Assembly (NCBI GenBank): GCA_026874595.1 | Contig: CM049309.1 | Location: 38,643,079 to 38,707,078 of the forward strand | DNA from: Sipunculus nudus | Taxonomy: Eukaryota; Annelida; Sipuncula; Golfingiida; Sipunculidae | Length of the DNA: 64,000 nt | Reading direction: 5' to 3' | Shown here: positions 1 to 13,010 of the stretch, one piece after another | How positions within the stretch are numbered: the stretch's first letter is position 1 | Layout: each line of letters opens with the position of its first letter | Position numbers and translations under genes: made by a program | Notes under the pieces: model-generated | Told to the model about the DNA's origin: nothing | Databases searched by the model: none | Seen by the model: only the letters and a program-made list of their open reading frames with translations

Positions 1-74
1 GATTCATTAAGTTTTCTTAAAACTCTAATCAAGACATTATCAATTTGAATTTTGTCAGTAATCAGATAGCACAC

Positions 75-781
75 TGTTACGGAACCTAATATCAACCGAT
101 CACGTAGTCATGACGAGCATAAATTTTGGTACGGAGATAAATAAAAATCAGATAACACTAGGCAGCGTGAAATGTCTAGGGGAATGAATAAAGAAGTCAG
201 TGGTTTTTTTGTTAACAAATAATTATAATTTATTCTAAAAACAATCCTAACATTACAATACACTAAATCAATACAATTACACAGTATAAAAACAGTATAA
301 CAGTATATCAATACAATTACACAGTATAATATCCAGATGAACAGTTCACATAAATCTTCTCAGATAATAATAGCCCAATTCAATCACAAAATCAATCTGT
401 TGTAATCCAAAAGTGAAGTTCTTGTAATAAATCCGAAAGCAAACTGGAGACAGGCCGCACTAAATCTTCATGGAGTTCGTAGAATCTCTGACACTACTGC
501 AGTTATCGGATAGGTCCAAAAATGAATTCCACTCCTCCGTGTCCGCTGGAATATTTCTCTCTCTCCTCCCTCTTGGCTCTAAAACACAGCCCCTATTTAT
601 AACTTTTCATCCGAAAATTCTAGAAACTTCTATTTCACGAACAATCCCAAAGAACCCAACAATACATCGTCTCCCATGGTAACGGACAATGCTAGCACTA
701 CACAGACACATGTAAGACTGTTGCACACAATAAAAGAGACACCTGTAACAACACTTAATATTACAAGTGAAGTGTGTAACA
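75..781. mobile_element. Possible solo LTR (weak)
   Basis: The segment begins TGTTACGG and ends GTGTGTAACA, so its termini form the TGTTAC/GTAACA inverted ends common in LTR retrotransposons. Inside, a TATA-like TATTTATA lies at 594-601 and an AATAAA at 729-734, about 50 bases before the end, which is the expected U3-R-U5 order on the plus strand. No flanking 5-bp target duplication is visible (ACAC on the left, TACT on the right). No primer-binding site or coding region follows. A short exact duplication (ATCAATACAATTACACAGTATA) at about 268-330 is internal. The call could be chance; a second copy elsewhere in the genome would decide it. Confidence 0.25.
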
Positions 782-3700
782 TACTTTTAAATTAAAATTA
801 ACCATATAAAACGAAAAAGTGAATCAGGATATATTTTTACATTTCAAATCACCATGGAAATATATTATTAACAGAAATTATAAACTTAAAATGAACGAAC
901 ATAGTTCATGTGATTTATTATAAACAGATATACATGTTTTGATGCAAAGCTGAAAATTCAGCAAGGTGTTATGAGCAACTTGACTATACACGGTTTCACC
1001 CACCTGTGTCCACCTGTTTAAAGAGAATATTCCAAAATTATATATTTTTAATTGATTTCAAAGAAAGCTGCATATGAAAGTGATGACCTAATATGCCAAT
1101 CAAAAATTTTAAAACAAACCTCCAGTGTATGTTTCGAGACTTTTAAGACTCTTTCCAATGTATCATAGCAAATCTATGTGTCTTTGCTTAGGCTGGTCAT
1201 ATGACACCATCAAATTACCAGCTGTCCACTTAGACTTTTTTTGTAAGTAAGCAATGACCTTGACTGCCATAAGTGGGACTAACATGATGTAAATTGGAAG
1301 AGGATTATTCGTGTTTTAAAATAATTATATGTCTTAAAAATATTTCTGTTTATTTTCCTTGTTAAAAATTATATCCATTAATCCTATAATCTATATTTTC
1401 AATTTTCCCTCGAAATGTTACTTAAAATAAAATTCATAGCATTAAATAGGTGGACATGAGGGGATGAAACAGGCTATAGACAATGGGGGACCCGTTGGGT
1501 CACCTTTTAAAAGGAAGTCATTGAGCATGTGATGGTGATTTTTTTACGTAGCCCATGCAGGGGCTGTCGCCTCACATTCCCACTTTATTTGTTCCCTGGA
1601 CCTGTGTTCTGCTGACGGGTCCTTATTTAAAGGGACATAATCAGGCCCAATATTATGCCTATTCTTTCACACCATCAGTTCAGTTTTCCTTTATAGAAAA
1701 GTTTCCCCAGCAAAACTATTTCAGCACACAGTCTCAGTACTTCGCATATGGCTGTTTAACACCTTGTTATGGCTCTGTGTGTTGATAAAAACAGTCCACC
1801 TGTGTCTGTTTATGATAACATGGCCGAGTGACCAGAGGTCCGATTTTGAGCCGCAACACCCCTTATTTCAGCTAGCGGGAACATGTATTACATTTTTTGG
1901 CCAATTCAGTCAGGGCATCTCCTGATTGGCACGTGTTGTGGCTCCACGATGCACACGGTCCTACGCGCGGTGTTTATGTTGACATCTGTGATCGCGCCCT
2001 ATGCAATGTTTTTTAACACTCGTTTACAAGAGTAAGCAAATGGTTTCAAGGCAATATTTTGACAGGTACCGATTTATTTAAATTGGAAGAAGGTATTTTT
2101 GGTTTTAATTCAACATGCTTTATAGGTGATTGGGCCCCTTTAACAAGTCAACTGAACGATGGAAACACAAGGAAAACAATGGGTTAAAAGTGACTCAACT
2201 GAGCACTTGAAGGCTTCCTATGGGGACAAGGAAAAGATCACAAAGGCCGAGAAAGAGAAAGATGAAACGTGACACTTCATACCTGAAATTTTAACCTGTC
2301 AAAGTGAAAGGCCAAAAATGTTATGTATTCAGTAGCTATCTGACATTTGAGTTATGCTGATACCAAATGTGTCCCAGTTTCTTAGCCAATACTGTTGATT
2401 TGTAGGGACAGGTAAAAAAACAGACAAGGACAATTTCGATTTGATATATGTTTTAAAATATTTATAAAAATTATTTGCATATTTATAAACATAAACAATA
2501 ACCTGATAAAAAAAGGATCGGCTTACTGTCATAGGCCACTTTCATATCACAGTAAATTACTGCCCTGATTAGCCCAGGAGAATGATCAAAATATTTATAC
2601 AAAATTCTAATTGATCTTCGAGTATTACAAGTACTTCCAGAAACATTATGCATGGAATAATATATTATAACGTAAACAAATATTGTCATCTGGCAGGGAT
2701 GGATATTAATGATGAACAGTCAAATATCACACAGGTACGAAAAGAGATACGATATTCATAAATGTTCATATAAATTCATTTCAGAACATTCCATCTCCTC
2801 CTTCGGACATTCTGAATAGGTGGAGGGCCGCCGCCAGCCGAGTTCAGATCAGGCCGAGCCGAGCCGATATTATCATCAGGGACCGCCGATATTTCATTAA
2901 GCCGAAATGAGCCAATTTTGTGCAGCTCAGTTTGGCTTGAGCGAAAAATGGTACAAAAATGATAAATCTTTTACAATTAAAAATGCCCGAAACAAATGTT
3001 AAAGTTTTTATATTTTTGTTTCTAGTTGCAGAAAGGAGACGGTGTGATTGTATGGAAGTGTTGGCTTATGAAACCACCAGGATAAAATGTACTCGATATT
3101 TATTCACTTACTAGTTAAAGGTAAAATTGATGTAATGTCACGCGTAATATAGATAACTTGTTTATATAAAACGGAAACTTTGTAACATCGTCAAATGAAT
3201 AGGGTTTCAGGACATTTTGCGCGCCGGGTCAAGCCACGAGGCTCGGCTAAGTAAAGTCAGTCGTCTCTTAAGGCAAGCCAGCTGCATTTACGTGGTTATC
3301 ACGGCCCCGCGGGCTCTATGAAGAGGGCTGGCAAGTGCGTAGAGATCTAGAGTCTATCTAAATCCTGCAGGTGTCAGCTAAGAGGATTTATCAACGATGT
3401 TGAGACATGCTTTGTGACATTTTGCGTACGCATCTTGAACACCTGCGAAGTTTGAAAAGTTTTCAGTATATATGACTGTTACGGGCTTTGACCGTAGAAT
3501 AAAAGTATTGATTTTAAATGTTGTTGCATAATCTTCTCGCCATTTTCTCATTTCTTGTTTCAAATTTTGTTGGAATCCATATATGATACTGTTATAAGCC
3601 ATTACCTTAACACCAATATGTCATAGATCTGTTTTATTTCGCCAATAGTTAAAAAATGGATATGAATTCATTTCTTTATCAAATTATTATTGTATTCTAT

Positions 3701-6700
3701 ACCAGCTTTATTCCATTTTTTTTTTATTAAATGTTAATATCACCATTTGTTTTTTAGGTGAGAATTTATACACAGAGATGAAGAGAAATAGTCCTTTGTT
3801 GGTATAATACACCAAGAGACCATCACAACAAATACCCGGTGTCTAGCCACTTTTGAATACGTTGACATTTCACCGTCTCTGGCAGGACCAACAAATCAGA
3901 CCAAATAGTGGACGGAAGAATTCCTGACATCTGTCGACACTTCTCTGTTTTTGCCAATGGGTTGGAATCGGAAATTGGATAGTCTTGCCATGCCACTGAG
4001 TGTAACCTCAGGTTTATCTGTAATGTCAGGACTCGAATGATATAAGTCAAAATTATCTAATAATAGAGTTTTTGATTTATTTGTCATGGTTAGATTAACG
4101 GTAAACGTGTACCAATTTGTGGTACCAATATATATCATAATCGGACTTCAGTGTCATGACCATTCCATCGATGCAGAATGGATACTGCAGAGTGCATTCT
4201 GATAATGTCAATGCTCCCGCCAATAACATTTTCTCGGGATTCGTGAAATCCAGGTTCTGGGTCCGGTCCTCTCAGCATCTTTATAAGTCCGATACTTGTA
4301 CAGCTTCCTGACGCCTCTTCTTTTAGTTCCAAACAGACCAAGAGTAGATCAACACATACCAAGAACAATGTTAAAAAATTATAATCATCATTGAATTTAC
4401 ATAATCTCTAGCAGAGCCAGTGCGTAAGGATCGCGATACTTTAGTGGGATTTCTGCATATGTATAGGGCAGATATTTAACAAAGGCCAGTGGTCTTCTTG
4501 GCATCCTGGAGCCCCTTGATAATGTCAAGACTGTGAATAGTTTACCAACAGCGGCACTGCACCCTGAACATTCAGTCCCGTGCAAAGTTAAAAAGAAAAA
4601 GGGCAAGGGACGCAAAACCAGAGGTATATCCCACTTGGGAAAAAAACTTCGACATTTCGAATACACAGAGCCTCATATTGGCCCTTGGAGCGCCATAGTA
4701 TAAACGTGATTGTCAGCAGAGTCTATATTGTCAATCACTTTTAAATGCTTTCAGATGTATATAATTCCTTTCGCAGTTCATGTGCAGGTACGTCAAATGT
4801 CTACGAATTTGACACAATGGCAAAACTAGTTTTCATCCAAAATTTGAATTTTATTCAGTCAGAGGGCACATGCCGTCGTTTTTCAGACTATCCAGATGAG
4901 CATCCCTGGTTCGTTTCAATGAACTGACTTTGAGTTTCTATGGTAACCATCATGACGTTAGAGTTGTAGGTTAAGTACTTAAGCCTGCTTGTGGACTTAG
5001 CTTATTATGGTGAAAACAGACCCATCTTCCATTGAAGACTTCCCTCCGAGGGACGCTTGTGTAGAATGCTTCAAGTCTAACTCAGAGTGCAACCACATGG
5101 AGGGTTTGTTAATTAACTAGCAATATTTATAATAAAACAATTAAACGTTAAAATGATGTCATTTTCGTCTTGATACATAGAAACAGAGAATGAAAATTAA
5201 GTGGTGATACAATACAACAGGGGCATTTGATAAATGGAATGTTTCAAATTTCTATGTCACACGCGTAGAAAGGGTTGGATTAAAATAGAGTTACATGTGG
5301 GAACTTTTTCGATGGTATGTGACCCGCCATCAATCAGTGCCGAGCTGAGAGTAAACATGTCATAGTGTCTCGGGACATCTGCGATGTGACTGATACTAAA
5401 TAGTGCCATATTATGACGTCACAGACCTCCCCGGAGTACTGTCAAAGTAACGGGCCAGTTCAGTGACTGACAGACACTGATACATGAAATTCCTTGCACC
5501 CATGGCGTGCTGTGGATATTCAGGGCATTCGAGCAACTATTTAGATTAACAAGAGTCACTAAACCGCAAATCCTGAGCTGGTGATACTTGACCAGCTGGG
5601 CTTCTGTTACTGTAATAATAACCATTCATCGTCATGGATCATGCGTATCCGGTCTACATGTGTAACGAACGCTAGGTGTCACCAGTTCTTTAGTAAATGA
5701 GACGGGAAATTATGCGGTCTATTTGTGCTGCGGTTTGTCCGTCACTCCCTCTGGTATGACACATACGCGAGGTCGCTTGGACTGGGAAGGAGGGGCAGTT
5801 GGTGAAAACAGACAGTGTGGCAACTTATTTATTTTCTTAATGTCCGGTATTAAAAATTAATCAGTTATATATAATTTTAAAACTACCTATGGCTGACATA
5901 TGAGCATTCCAATATTCAGGACAATCCATGGAAAAATAGCTTAGCGAATTGCTGTGATTTGGCAGTCTCAAAATAGATTTAGATGCATTAAAATTACAAA
6001 AATGTCGACGAAACCACCACACTTAGAGAGCTGGTTAAAACAAGAAAGACCATCGATTAGCATATAACGTTTCAGTGCAAACTATAACTATATACAATAA
6101 AAAAAAAAAAAAATACATGGCAACTGCAGTGTTGTTCATCTGCTTAACTAACTCTGAAAAATGCGCACATACGTTTCAGGGCAATCAGTGATATAACGCT
6201 GAGAAATTGACATAACTCGAGTAAACTGTCATTAAAAACATAGAAGAAAATGAATATAAAAATAAAAAAAGATGGGGCCACTAGTCTTGTACAACTGATT
6301 GAATTATTAACATTAAGCATGAAGGGTTTCAGGGGAAGCCGTGAAATAACTCCTCTTAACTGACACGGTGTTTGTAAGGAAACACAGTCAGCTCTGTTTA
6401 CCCGCGAAAGTAGTGCCTCGTGTGCCTAGATACGGTGGAAGTCGGTCAAATCTAGGCTAATTAGTGTATTATAGATTCTATGAAATCACCTGTTTTCAAT
6501 GTTTAATTAATAGGCTCGCCTAAGATGACATGCAGACAGAAGGAGACTTATTCAGGCAGCCCATGAATATACATGAACCTCAAATAGTAAATGAGAGGGG
6601 AACCTGACGATTTATACCTACGGTTCTAATGAAAGTTACTCTTCCAAGGAAGCAGTAATTCGATTAAGCTGCCGCCTACTTAGCCATAAAGAGTGACTTA

Positions 6701-7269
6701 AAACGTAGATATATCTGCATGAGAGAACATTTCAGTCACCAGCCCATGTATGTACTTCTGTGGACTTTAAGCACCATGCAAACGATATTTATGCGTAAAA
6801 GGGAGAAAACAGTAACATTTGTCCATGAAAAAAAATTCCAACAGTAAATTTTATTTTCAACCCAAAACCTTTTCACTCACATCATGTATCTGTGAAATTG
6901 ACTCCAATGCAACATCCTTTTCCATGTAAAATAATCCTTCATGTGGCACGTTTGTTTATTTCAGTAGAATCGTTTTTACAACATGTAAACATATGTGGCT
7001 AAACTGGTTCATATTACAGAGTTCCTTAAAAGAATTCTGTTCATTTAATGCAAATTTCTGCAACACATGTTTGCTTATATACAAGACCACTCCTCTGATA
7101 ATTTGGTTCCTGCAAGAAAACTCTCCATCACATTGTGTTTATGTAAATGACTCTGCCAACACTTTTGTGCGTGGAAAAGAATTCCTGCAAGACTTGCAGT
7201 ATTATCTGATTGACAGCCATGACAAATAAAACATTTTTCATTCTAAGGCATGCTTTCCGGCGAGCAATA
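782..7269. other. AT-rich stretch with no recognisable gene
   Basis: No recognisable coding exon, RNA gene or transposon was found. Open frames here are at most 89 codons and have no family resemblance. A CpG-richer island at about 2811-2960 contains CCGAGCCGAGCCGA, and another mildly GC-rich patch lies at 3220-3330; neither shows a gene signal I can support. A 13-A run lies at about 6101-6113. Confidence 0.5.
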
Positions 7270-7470
7270 ATGAAGGGGTAGGACGTAGCCAAGTGGTTGA
7301 GGTTTTTGGTTTACGAGCAGAAAAACTTACTGTTCGATGCCGCCAGTGCCTCTGAGGCAACCGAACGAATACTCGGTAGACCCGCAAAGGCGGTTTCTTA
7401 TAAGTTAACTGTATAGGTCATAACTAATGGACACTTAATAGTCCATGTATGTGCAAGTCTTAATCCAGAA
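7270..7470 (+). mobile_element. tRNA-derived SINE head (degenerate)
   Basis: A Pol III A-box TAGCCAAGTGG (7286-7296) and a B-box-like TGTTCGATGCC (7331-7341) are separated by about 34 bases, as in a tRNA gene. The acceptor stem does not close and the anticodon arm is distorted, so this is not a working tRNA; it fits a SINE derived from a Ser/Leu-type tRNA. The following ~130 bases are probably SINE body. The 3' end is not defined because a MITE begins at 7474. Confidence 0.55.
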
Positions 7471-7473
7471 AGC

Positions 7474-7498
7474 CAGTGGCGTCAATTTGTCTTCAATG

Positions 7499-7529
<31 letters not shown>

Positions 7530-7598
7530 GGGGGAGGGATGACTCGCAGGCGTTGGATCGGGAGGATAATCAAAGTTGAATACTTTTTATACACACAC

Positions 7599-7643
<45 letters not shown>

Positions 7644-7927
7644 TTTTTATTGTCTGTGTTACACATTTCAAGTATATGTCATATTCCATGTATATTAAGT
7701 GTAAGATTTTAAACAATAAAGAATTATGTTTCCCTTACACGTTACTTTAAACCAGATTTAGATATACAATATTTCATAGTAAACTCAGAAATGGAATAAA
7801 AGTCTGTAATTCTAATTATTAATATATTTAATTTCCAATATACAGATATTATTCTCTGAATAGCAGGGGTAATAATCACATTGCCCATCCCCCCTCCCCC
7901 CCCCCCCCCCCTGTATTGACGCCCCTG
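7474..7927 (+). mobile_element. MITE with CAGTGGCGTCAAT-type ends, copy 1
   Basis: The left end reads CAGTGGCGTCAAT, and the right end reads ATTGACGCCCCTG, which is its imperfect reverse complement. Inside the left end lies a GT run plus about 22 Gs (to 7534); inside the right end lies a C tract (7889-7911). The ends are thus mirror-like, and the C/G tracts belong to the element. The interior holds a TA microsatellite (7600-7639). The segment around 7830-7890, with ATTATTCTCTGAATA, recurs inverted at 13815-13850, which shows that this is a family. No clear target duplication is visible. Confidence 0.6.
7595..7639. repeat. AC/TA microsatellite
   Basis: A short (AC)n run passes into about 20 TA units inside the MITE of 7474-7927. 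Confidence 0.9.
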
Positions 7928-8280
7928 CCTTGATGAGTAATAAGATGATTCAGGAGTACCAGAAGAGCATCTTCACTGAATGTCACGACCCTCCCTCCTC
8001 CCTGAAGATGCGTCACCCTGGATTTTAGGCCATTGTGAAAATAAATAATGACTCTCTTTTAGGAATATAAAGGTAATACATCTCCTCAAATATACCTCAA
8101 GCTCCACCCCCGCACGCACACCCAAAAATAAACACTGTCCCACGCTTAGAACTGATTGATGACTTGTGTTTAGTTTGAACTGCCTGATTTCCTCAGTGTG
8201 CGGTGTCTCTACATGGATTTGGCCAATTTAGTCAGCTGTGTAAACGAATGACCGGTATGAATCTAATTTCCCCGACTTTG

Positions 8281-8360
8281 GTCTCCTCCCTCATGTTAAG
8301 CCGAGCGCGCGGGGGAGGACTTCCGGTTCGACCTGTCACGTGACAGCTATCCGTTACCAA
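8281..8360. promoter_or_regulatory. Promoter-like island: ETS site plus perfect CACGTG palindrome
   Basis: A short GC-rich patch in AT-rich surroundings carries GAGCGCGCGG, an ETS-type ACTTCCGG (8319-8326) and a perfect 14-bp palindrome CTGTCACGTGACAG (8333-8346) centred on a USF/MYC-type E-box, followed by GTTACCAAGAGAC, which resembles half an RFX X-box. These motif classes are typical of CpG-type housekeeping promoters. The orientation and the gene served are unknown, and no exon is recognised on either side. Confidence 0.35.
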
Positions 8361-9117
8361 GAGACTTATCAGTAAATTTCTCTATACTTGCATTTGATTG
8401 CACTATTATATGATCCTTCAATGACAATCCGCAAGTTTATTCATCCCTGCCATATACATCTTTTTATGACAGGTCTGTCTATGTTATATAACACAGCATT
8501 TCCGTTGCGTTCAAGGGATGCGTTCAATTTGTCAACGTACTTTTTTAACGTATAGGATATTTTATCGATGCCGAGATAACGTACACTGTTTATAGTATTT
8601 CCCGAGTGTTAAAGGTGCCCATTCACCTGCCATTTGAAAAATCATTAATGTGATTTTTGGCTTAATTCCACTGTGAATATATTAATGATCTAAGGGTAAT
8701 TCTTGTTTTGAAAAGTTCTTATAACGCCCCCATGAAGGATGTATGAACTTGTTTATCACAACATGTTTGTAAACATAAGAATGTTGACAAATGGGAAAAA
8801 CATGAAACCTTAGGTGGTAGGTTGCATATATGCGGAGGTAGAAAGTTATACTCTTGTTGCAAAACGCCATTTGCAAAGCTCTCGCTTATCTGACTTGCCG
8901 CCAAATGACCTTGCTGGATTTGTTTTTATTATTTGAACGGACCTCCACATAATATAAACACGTTGATATAAACAATACAAGCAGAATGTGTGCGGTCATA
9001 TCTACGTTTACTGGCCTATTTTTATAAAAAAAAAAGCTTCAAGGGATTACCTTATAAAGGTCATATAGGTGATAAGATATTACATGTAAGATTTCGCTTT
9101 TCTGCGATTTCTGCTTG
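8361..9117. other. No recognisable feature
   Basis: Ordinary AT-rich DNA with only two short overlapping frames on the minus strand (8682-8904), which look non-coding. Confidence 0.5.
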
Positions 9118-9140
9118 TCTCTGTCTGTCAGTCTGTCTCT

Positions 9141-9181
<41 letters not shown>

Positions 9182-9228
9182 TATATAAATATATATATAT
9201 ATATATACTTTATATAAATATACATATA

Positions 9229-9267
<39 letters not shown>

Positions 9268-9345
9268 TCATAAATGCATACACTACTGTTTTTGATACAC
9301 CTGAATTATATACAAATAAACAGATATATATATATATATATAAAT
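9118..9345. repeat. Interrupted TA microsatellite block
   Basis: CTGTCTGT precedes several TA runs (about 9143-9176, 9180-9210, 9225-9263, 9325-9342) separated by AAATATA spacers. Confidence 0.9.
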
Positions 9346-10618
9346 TAATGTATATAAATGTGTGTGTGTTGCTGTGATGACAGACTGGAAGAGATTAAAT
9401 TAAGAAGACTATATATAATGGCAACGATTGACACGCTTGGGAATTTTAGATTTAAGTTTATTAAAATATTTATATGAAAACATATATTTCTATTAAGGTG
9501 AAATGTCAGCTTTAATCTATCTTTTATCTCCCATTGAATACAGACTATTCGTTGCTCAAATGTTGATGTTTAAAGAAGATATAGACACATCGTAATTCTC
9601 ACACAGATCTCTCGGAAGATCTACTTAAATAATCTTTCAGTTCAACACCAGATGTCGCTGCGTATCGAAATCCAGCATCGCACTTGATACTGTTATCGTT
9701 TCTTCACCAGCTCAAAATTTTGATAATCTGGTCAAATCAGAATCAAAGACCCAAGCAAGAATATGAGCAAATCTAATGAAAGCAGTCAATCGACATAATG
9801 GCACGTGTTTCGAGTTAGGCGCACAAATATACAGTGCCAACGGGAGCTCTTGGGATGATTTGGAATTTCATAATAATATTTAAATTCGACAAATATTTGT
9901 GTAATTGTGTAATAATTCATTATATAAGAAAGCATGTTCTTTCACAATGCATTGGTTGTGTGCCCAGGTTATAGATCGCATTGATAAACATGAAAGCGCT
10001 CAGTAAGCGTATCATCCACCGAAGCAAATGTCTCTAACACCGGACCGTCATGAAGCTAATACCCAGCCCTTGTCATGAATATATATTGTGATTATTACCG
10101 ATCCGACGTGTCATCAACAATTTGAGAAACCACTACAAAATGCAGATCTTCATATTCAAACCTCGCCTAACGACTACCCCAAAATAACGACCACTTTTTT
10201 TTACTTTCCAAAGCTTCATTTTTACTGTTTATATCATACATCCACCTCGAAAATGCCACACGTTTTTATTACTTTATATAATCATAGTCTGAGGAAAAGC
10301 CAAACAAAGAAGCATTGTCCAGACATCTTGTTTTGAGGCCAGCGCCTTTTTTTTTATCTTAATGCAACGGGCATTCCTTCACCGGCAGCTGCATTGTCCT
10401 CCGTTTCGTGTATCCTTACGGGGAAATGAGAAATTTTATTTTTATAATTATGATTTTCTCACAATGACCTTGTAAATCCCTCTAATCTGTTTTTATGAAG
10501 GATTTGTTTTATCTGATTCAAATTAATTTCAGTCTTTGTTGGTTGCATGGTTCATTATTGTTTTTTTTTAGAATAACCGTAATTTACTTTAAACTTATTT
10601 ACTTTTCATGGATTGTTA
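9346..10618. other. No recognisable feature
   Basis: AT-rich, with scattered short frames only. The longest (10088-10336, 82 codons) shows no family resemblance. Confidence 0.5.
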
Positions 10619-10765
10619 TTATAACTAATACTAGGTACCGGTACTCTCCATTGTTCATGTGGTGGCGCTTGGTAGTGTCAACATGTGGAGTAAACCGGCG
10701 AAAACCACCGGCCTTGGACGAGCCACTACAACCCAAAGTTATGGCCATGCCTGGGATCGAGCCGT
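10619..10765 (+). repeat. Dispersed repeat with GGCGCTTGGTA / CCGGCGAAAACCACC
   Basis: This begins in TATAACTAATAC and continues with a GGTGGCGCTTGGTAGT core and CCGGCGAAAACCACCGG. A diverged relative lies at 59160-59265 (ATAACTAATAC, TTGGCGCTCGGTATAGT, CCCGGAGAAAACC). The CCCGGAGAAAACCACC style of sequence recurs in many invertebrate genomes, from memory. It may be a SINE body, but no tRNA promoter was found. Confidence 0.45.
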
Positions 10766-10854
10766 AACTAGAAAGAGTTTGTTTTTACGTCGCAAAACAG
10801 ATATGTCTTCCCTCCCTAAAGGCCTCCCATCCCCAAATTTGAGGACATAATATG

Positions 10855-11510
10855 GACTACTTCAAACGAGGATCTCAAAAGTCCTAGATTTCTGAAGATT
10901 GTGAGGGTCAATGACACCACTTTTTGACCTCGTGTGAGGTTTTTGAAGAAACAATTAATGTAGCAAATTTCACCATAAAATACTGAGTGGTTCAAAAGCT
11001 ATACTGTTCACAAAAAAAAATAATTGTGCTGATTTGACCTTGAATATTAAGGTTAAGGTCACTGATTTTCAAACACAATCACATTTGGTTAGAAACAATT
11101 TACGTAACAAATTTCCAAAAAAATGTTGAGTGGTTCAAAAATAATTCTATTGCGGCTGATTTGAAAATGAAGGTCAAGGTCACCAGGTTTCCGTCCTTTT
11201 CGAGAACTTTGTTTAAACAACTTGTGTATACAATTTGATTCAAGAATATTCAATACTTAAAAAGTTACGTCATTCAAGAAATCGTGGAAACCATGAGCAA
11301 TAATTCCGCTGATTTGGCCCTGTAGATCCAGGTAAAGGCCACCAGAAGAAATTGGTTGAAACAATGTATACATCAAATTTTAGGGGGAAATGTGCGATTC
11401 TTCAAAAGTAATGGGGTTCACGTGATAAAAATCAATTTCGGCTTATTTGACCTTAAAAGTGAAGGTCAAGGTCACCTGTTTTCGAACTTAACCGTCACAT
11501 TTTAAGAAAT
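10855..11510 (+). repeat. Modular repeat, four ~127-153 bp units, with TCAAGGTCA motifs
   Basis: Anchors GCTGATTTG or GCTTATTTG fall at 11028, 11155, 11308 and 11451. Each unit continues with a GACCTTGAA/AAGGTCA-type segment and a GAGTGGTTCAAAA-like box. Perfect TCAAGGTCA motifs, the extended half-site recognised by monomeric nuclear receptors such as ERR/SF-1, lie at 11174-11182 and 11466-11474. The units are strongly diverged, so the array is old. The motif is a by-product of the repeat unless binding is shown. Confidence 0.6.
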
Positions 11511-11527
11511 GGTTCAGACAACGGACG

Positions 11528-11529
<2 letters not shown>

Positions 11530-11569
<40 letters not shown>
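11530..11569. repeat. TA microsatellite
   Basis: About 20 uninterrupted TA units. Confidence 0.95.
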
Positions 11570-11571
<2 letters not shown>

Positions 11572-11935
11572 TGTATAAGGAATCAAACGATTGTAAGCAT
11601 CAGTGAACAACCAAATGCTCAATGTACAACCCCTCCAGTCATACCGTTTATATATTTATATACAAATATATGATTACAGGGATGAGGCAGCTGCTTAATT
11701 CTTATGTTATCCGATAACGGTCCATGGCAGGTATTACGTCTGTGTGTTTCGGGACGCTATGGCGCCTTATTTTAATCAGATATTCTAATCCATTTAGGAA
11801 ACGTATATCCATGAACGACTCCGCACCTGTGAATATTATAAGAGCAGACACAGAATAGCCCGATAGCATAATCATTGCATCCCGACAAGTAGATAGAAGC
11901 CATTCAGTTATAATTAGAGTCGCCAATGCAGATAT

Positions 11936-12127
11936 CAGAAGCGGATCCAGGGGGTCTGGACCCCCCCCCCCCCCCCCTTCGCCATCGCAACCTTTTTTTA
12001 AGGAGTTCTGACCCATTTTCGAGGCCTGGACTCCCCTTTTACGGACCTTGGGACCTTTTCTTGGGGTTTTGTCATTAGTCCTCCTAGGCTGGACCCCTCC
12101 TTTTCCTAAATCCTGGATCCGACCCTG
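11936..12127 (+). mobile_element. GGATCC-ended MITE, copy 1
   Basis: The element starts CAGAAGCGGATCCAGG and ends CCTGGATCCGACCCTG, a near-perfect 16-bp terminal inverted repeat. The interior alternates C tracts and TTTTTAAGG-type segments (GGCCTGGACTCCCCTTTT, CATTAGTCCTCCTAGG) and aligns throughout with the copy at 20285-20484. No transposase is encoded. The flanks (GATAT left, GATGA right) do not give a convincing target duplication. Confidence 0.7.
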
Positions 12128-12129
12128 GA

Positions 12130-12639
12130 TGACGTCATACTTCTTCGTAGGTTACTCTAAAGTTCAATTGTATGGTCAAGCGACCAGGACCATCCTATTA
12201 TTGGCTAGGCCCCTGGACTCCGGAGATATCGGCCAATGATTAGATCGGACCAGGTTGATTGTCTATATACTAATGAGAAATAGGAAAGACTCAAAGAGAG
12301 AGCATATAAGTAAAAGGGCATTAGTTTTTGGACTGTTTTTTTTACAGAATAAGCGTATGGTGTACATGATACAACTACTCCATTCTAAGAGCTCCAAACC
12401 TTTACAAGAAAAACGCTCCTGGGCCGTGATATTGCAGTTTGCTTTCTAACTCTGGAGGAAAGTGGGGCAGGACCGTGTGTATTTGCACAATTTTAAAGAA
12501 ATAAAACCACTGTTTAATTGAAATATATTAACCCTACACTTTCAAGTGATCAAAACTGCAGTATTTCTTATAAAGCTGAAAATGAGACAGGAAATGTACA
12601 TACCTAGGCAGGTAGGATGACTGTTGTTAAAAAGGGTAA
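12130..12639. other. No recognisable feature
   Basis: Short plus-strand frames at 12048-12449 overlap the MITE edge or look random. Confidence 0.5.
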
Positions 12640-13010
12640 ACTAGGAAAATGGCGGATCATCAATTGATGCCGAAATTTTCCCCATACCTTTACTATACTC
12701 ATACCCACGAGTAAAGTGAACACTGAAAAACACACTTAGACACGAACCTGTCCATATTCCAAGAAATAATCAGTCGCAAAAATTGTTGCAGACAAATACA
12801 CATATCACAAAATACACCGCCACTTGAATTTGATAAATAAATGTTTTACTAAAATTAAATAGATATGTTGCTATTTAATATATATATATGTATATATATG
12901 TCAAACAAGGAAAATGTCGGATCATTGATGCCCAATATCCTCATACCAATACCACAAAAACCTTTCAAATTCAAAATACATGCAAAATACAAACTGGATT
13001 AAAAATTAAA
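12640..13010 (+). repeat. Diverged direct duplication
   Basis: The box beginning AGGAAAATGGCGGATCAT (near 12648) recurs as AGGAAAATGTCGGATCAT (near 12907), in both cases followed by TTGATGCC and CCATACC/CATACCAATACC-like text. The copies are about 258 bases apart. The second copy follows a TATATATATG run. Confidence 0.5.

Noticed and set aside
11702-12016. 104-codon minus-strand frame with a Gly run
   Set aside because: The Gly run is the poly-C tract of a MITE; the rest has no support.
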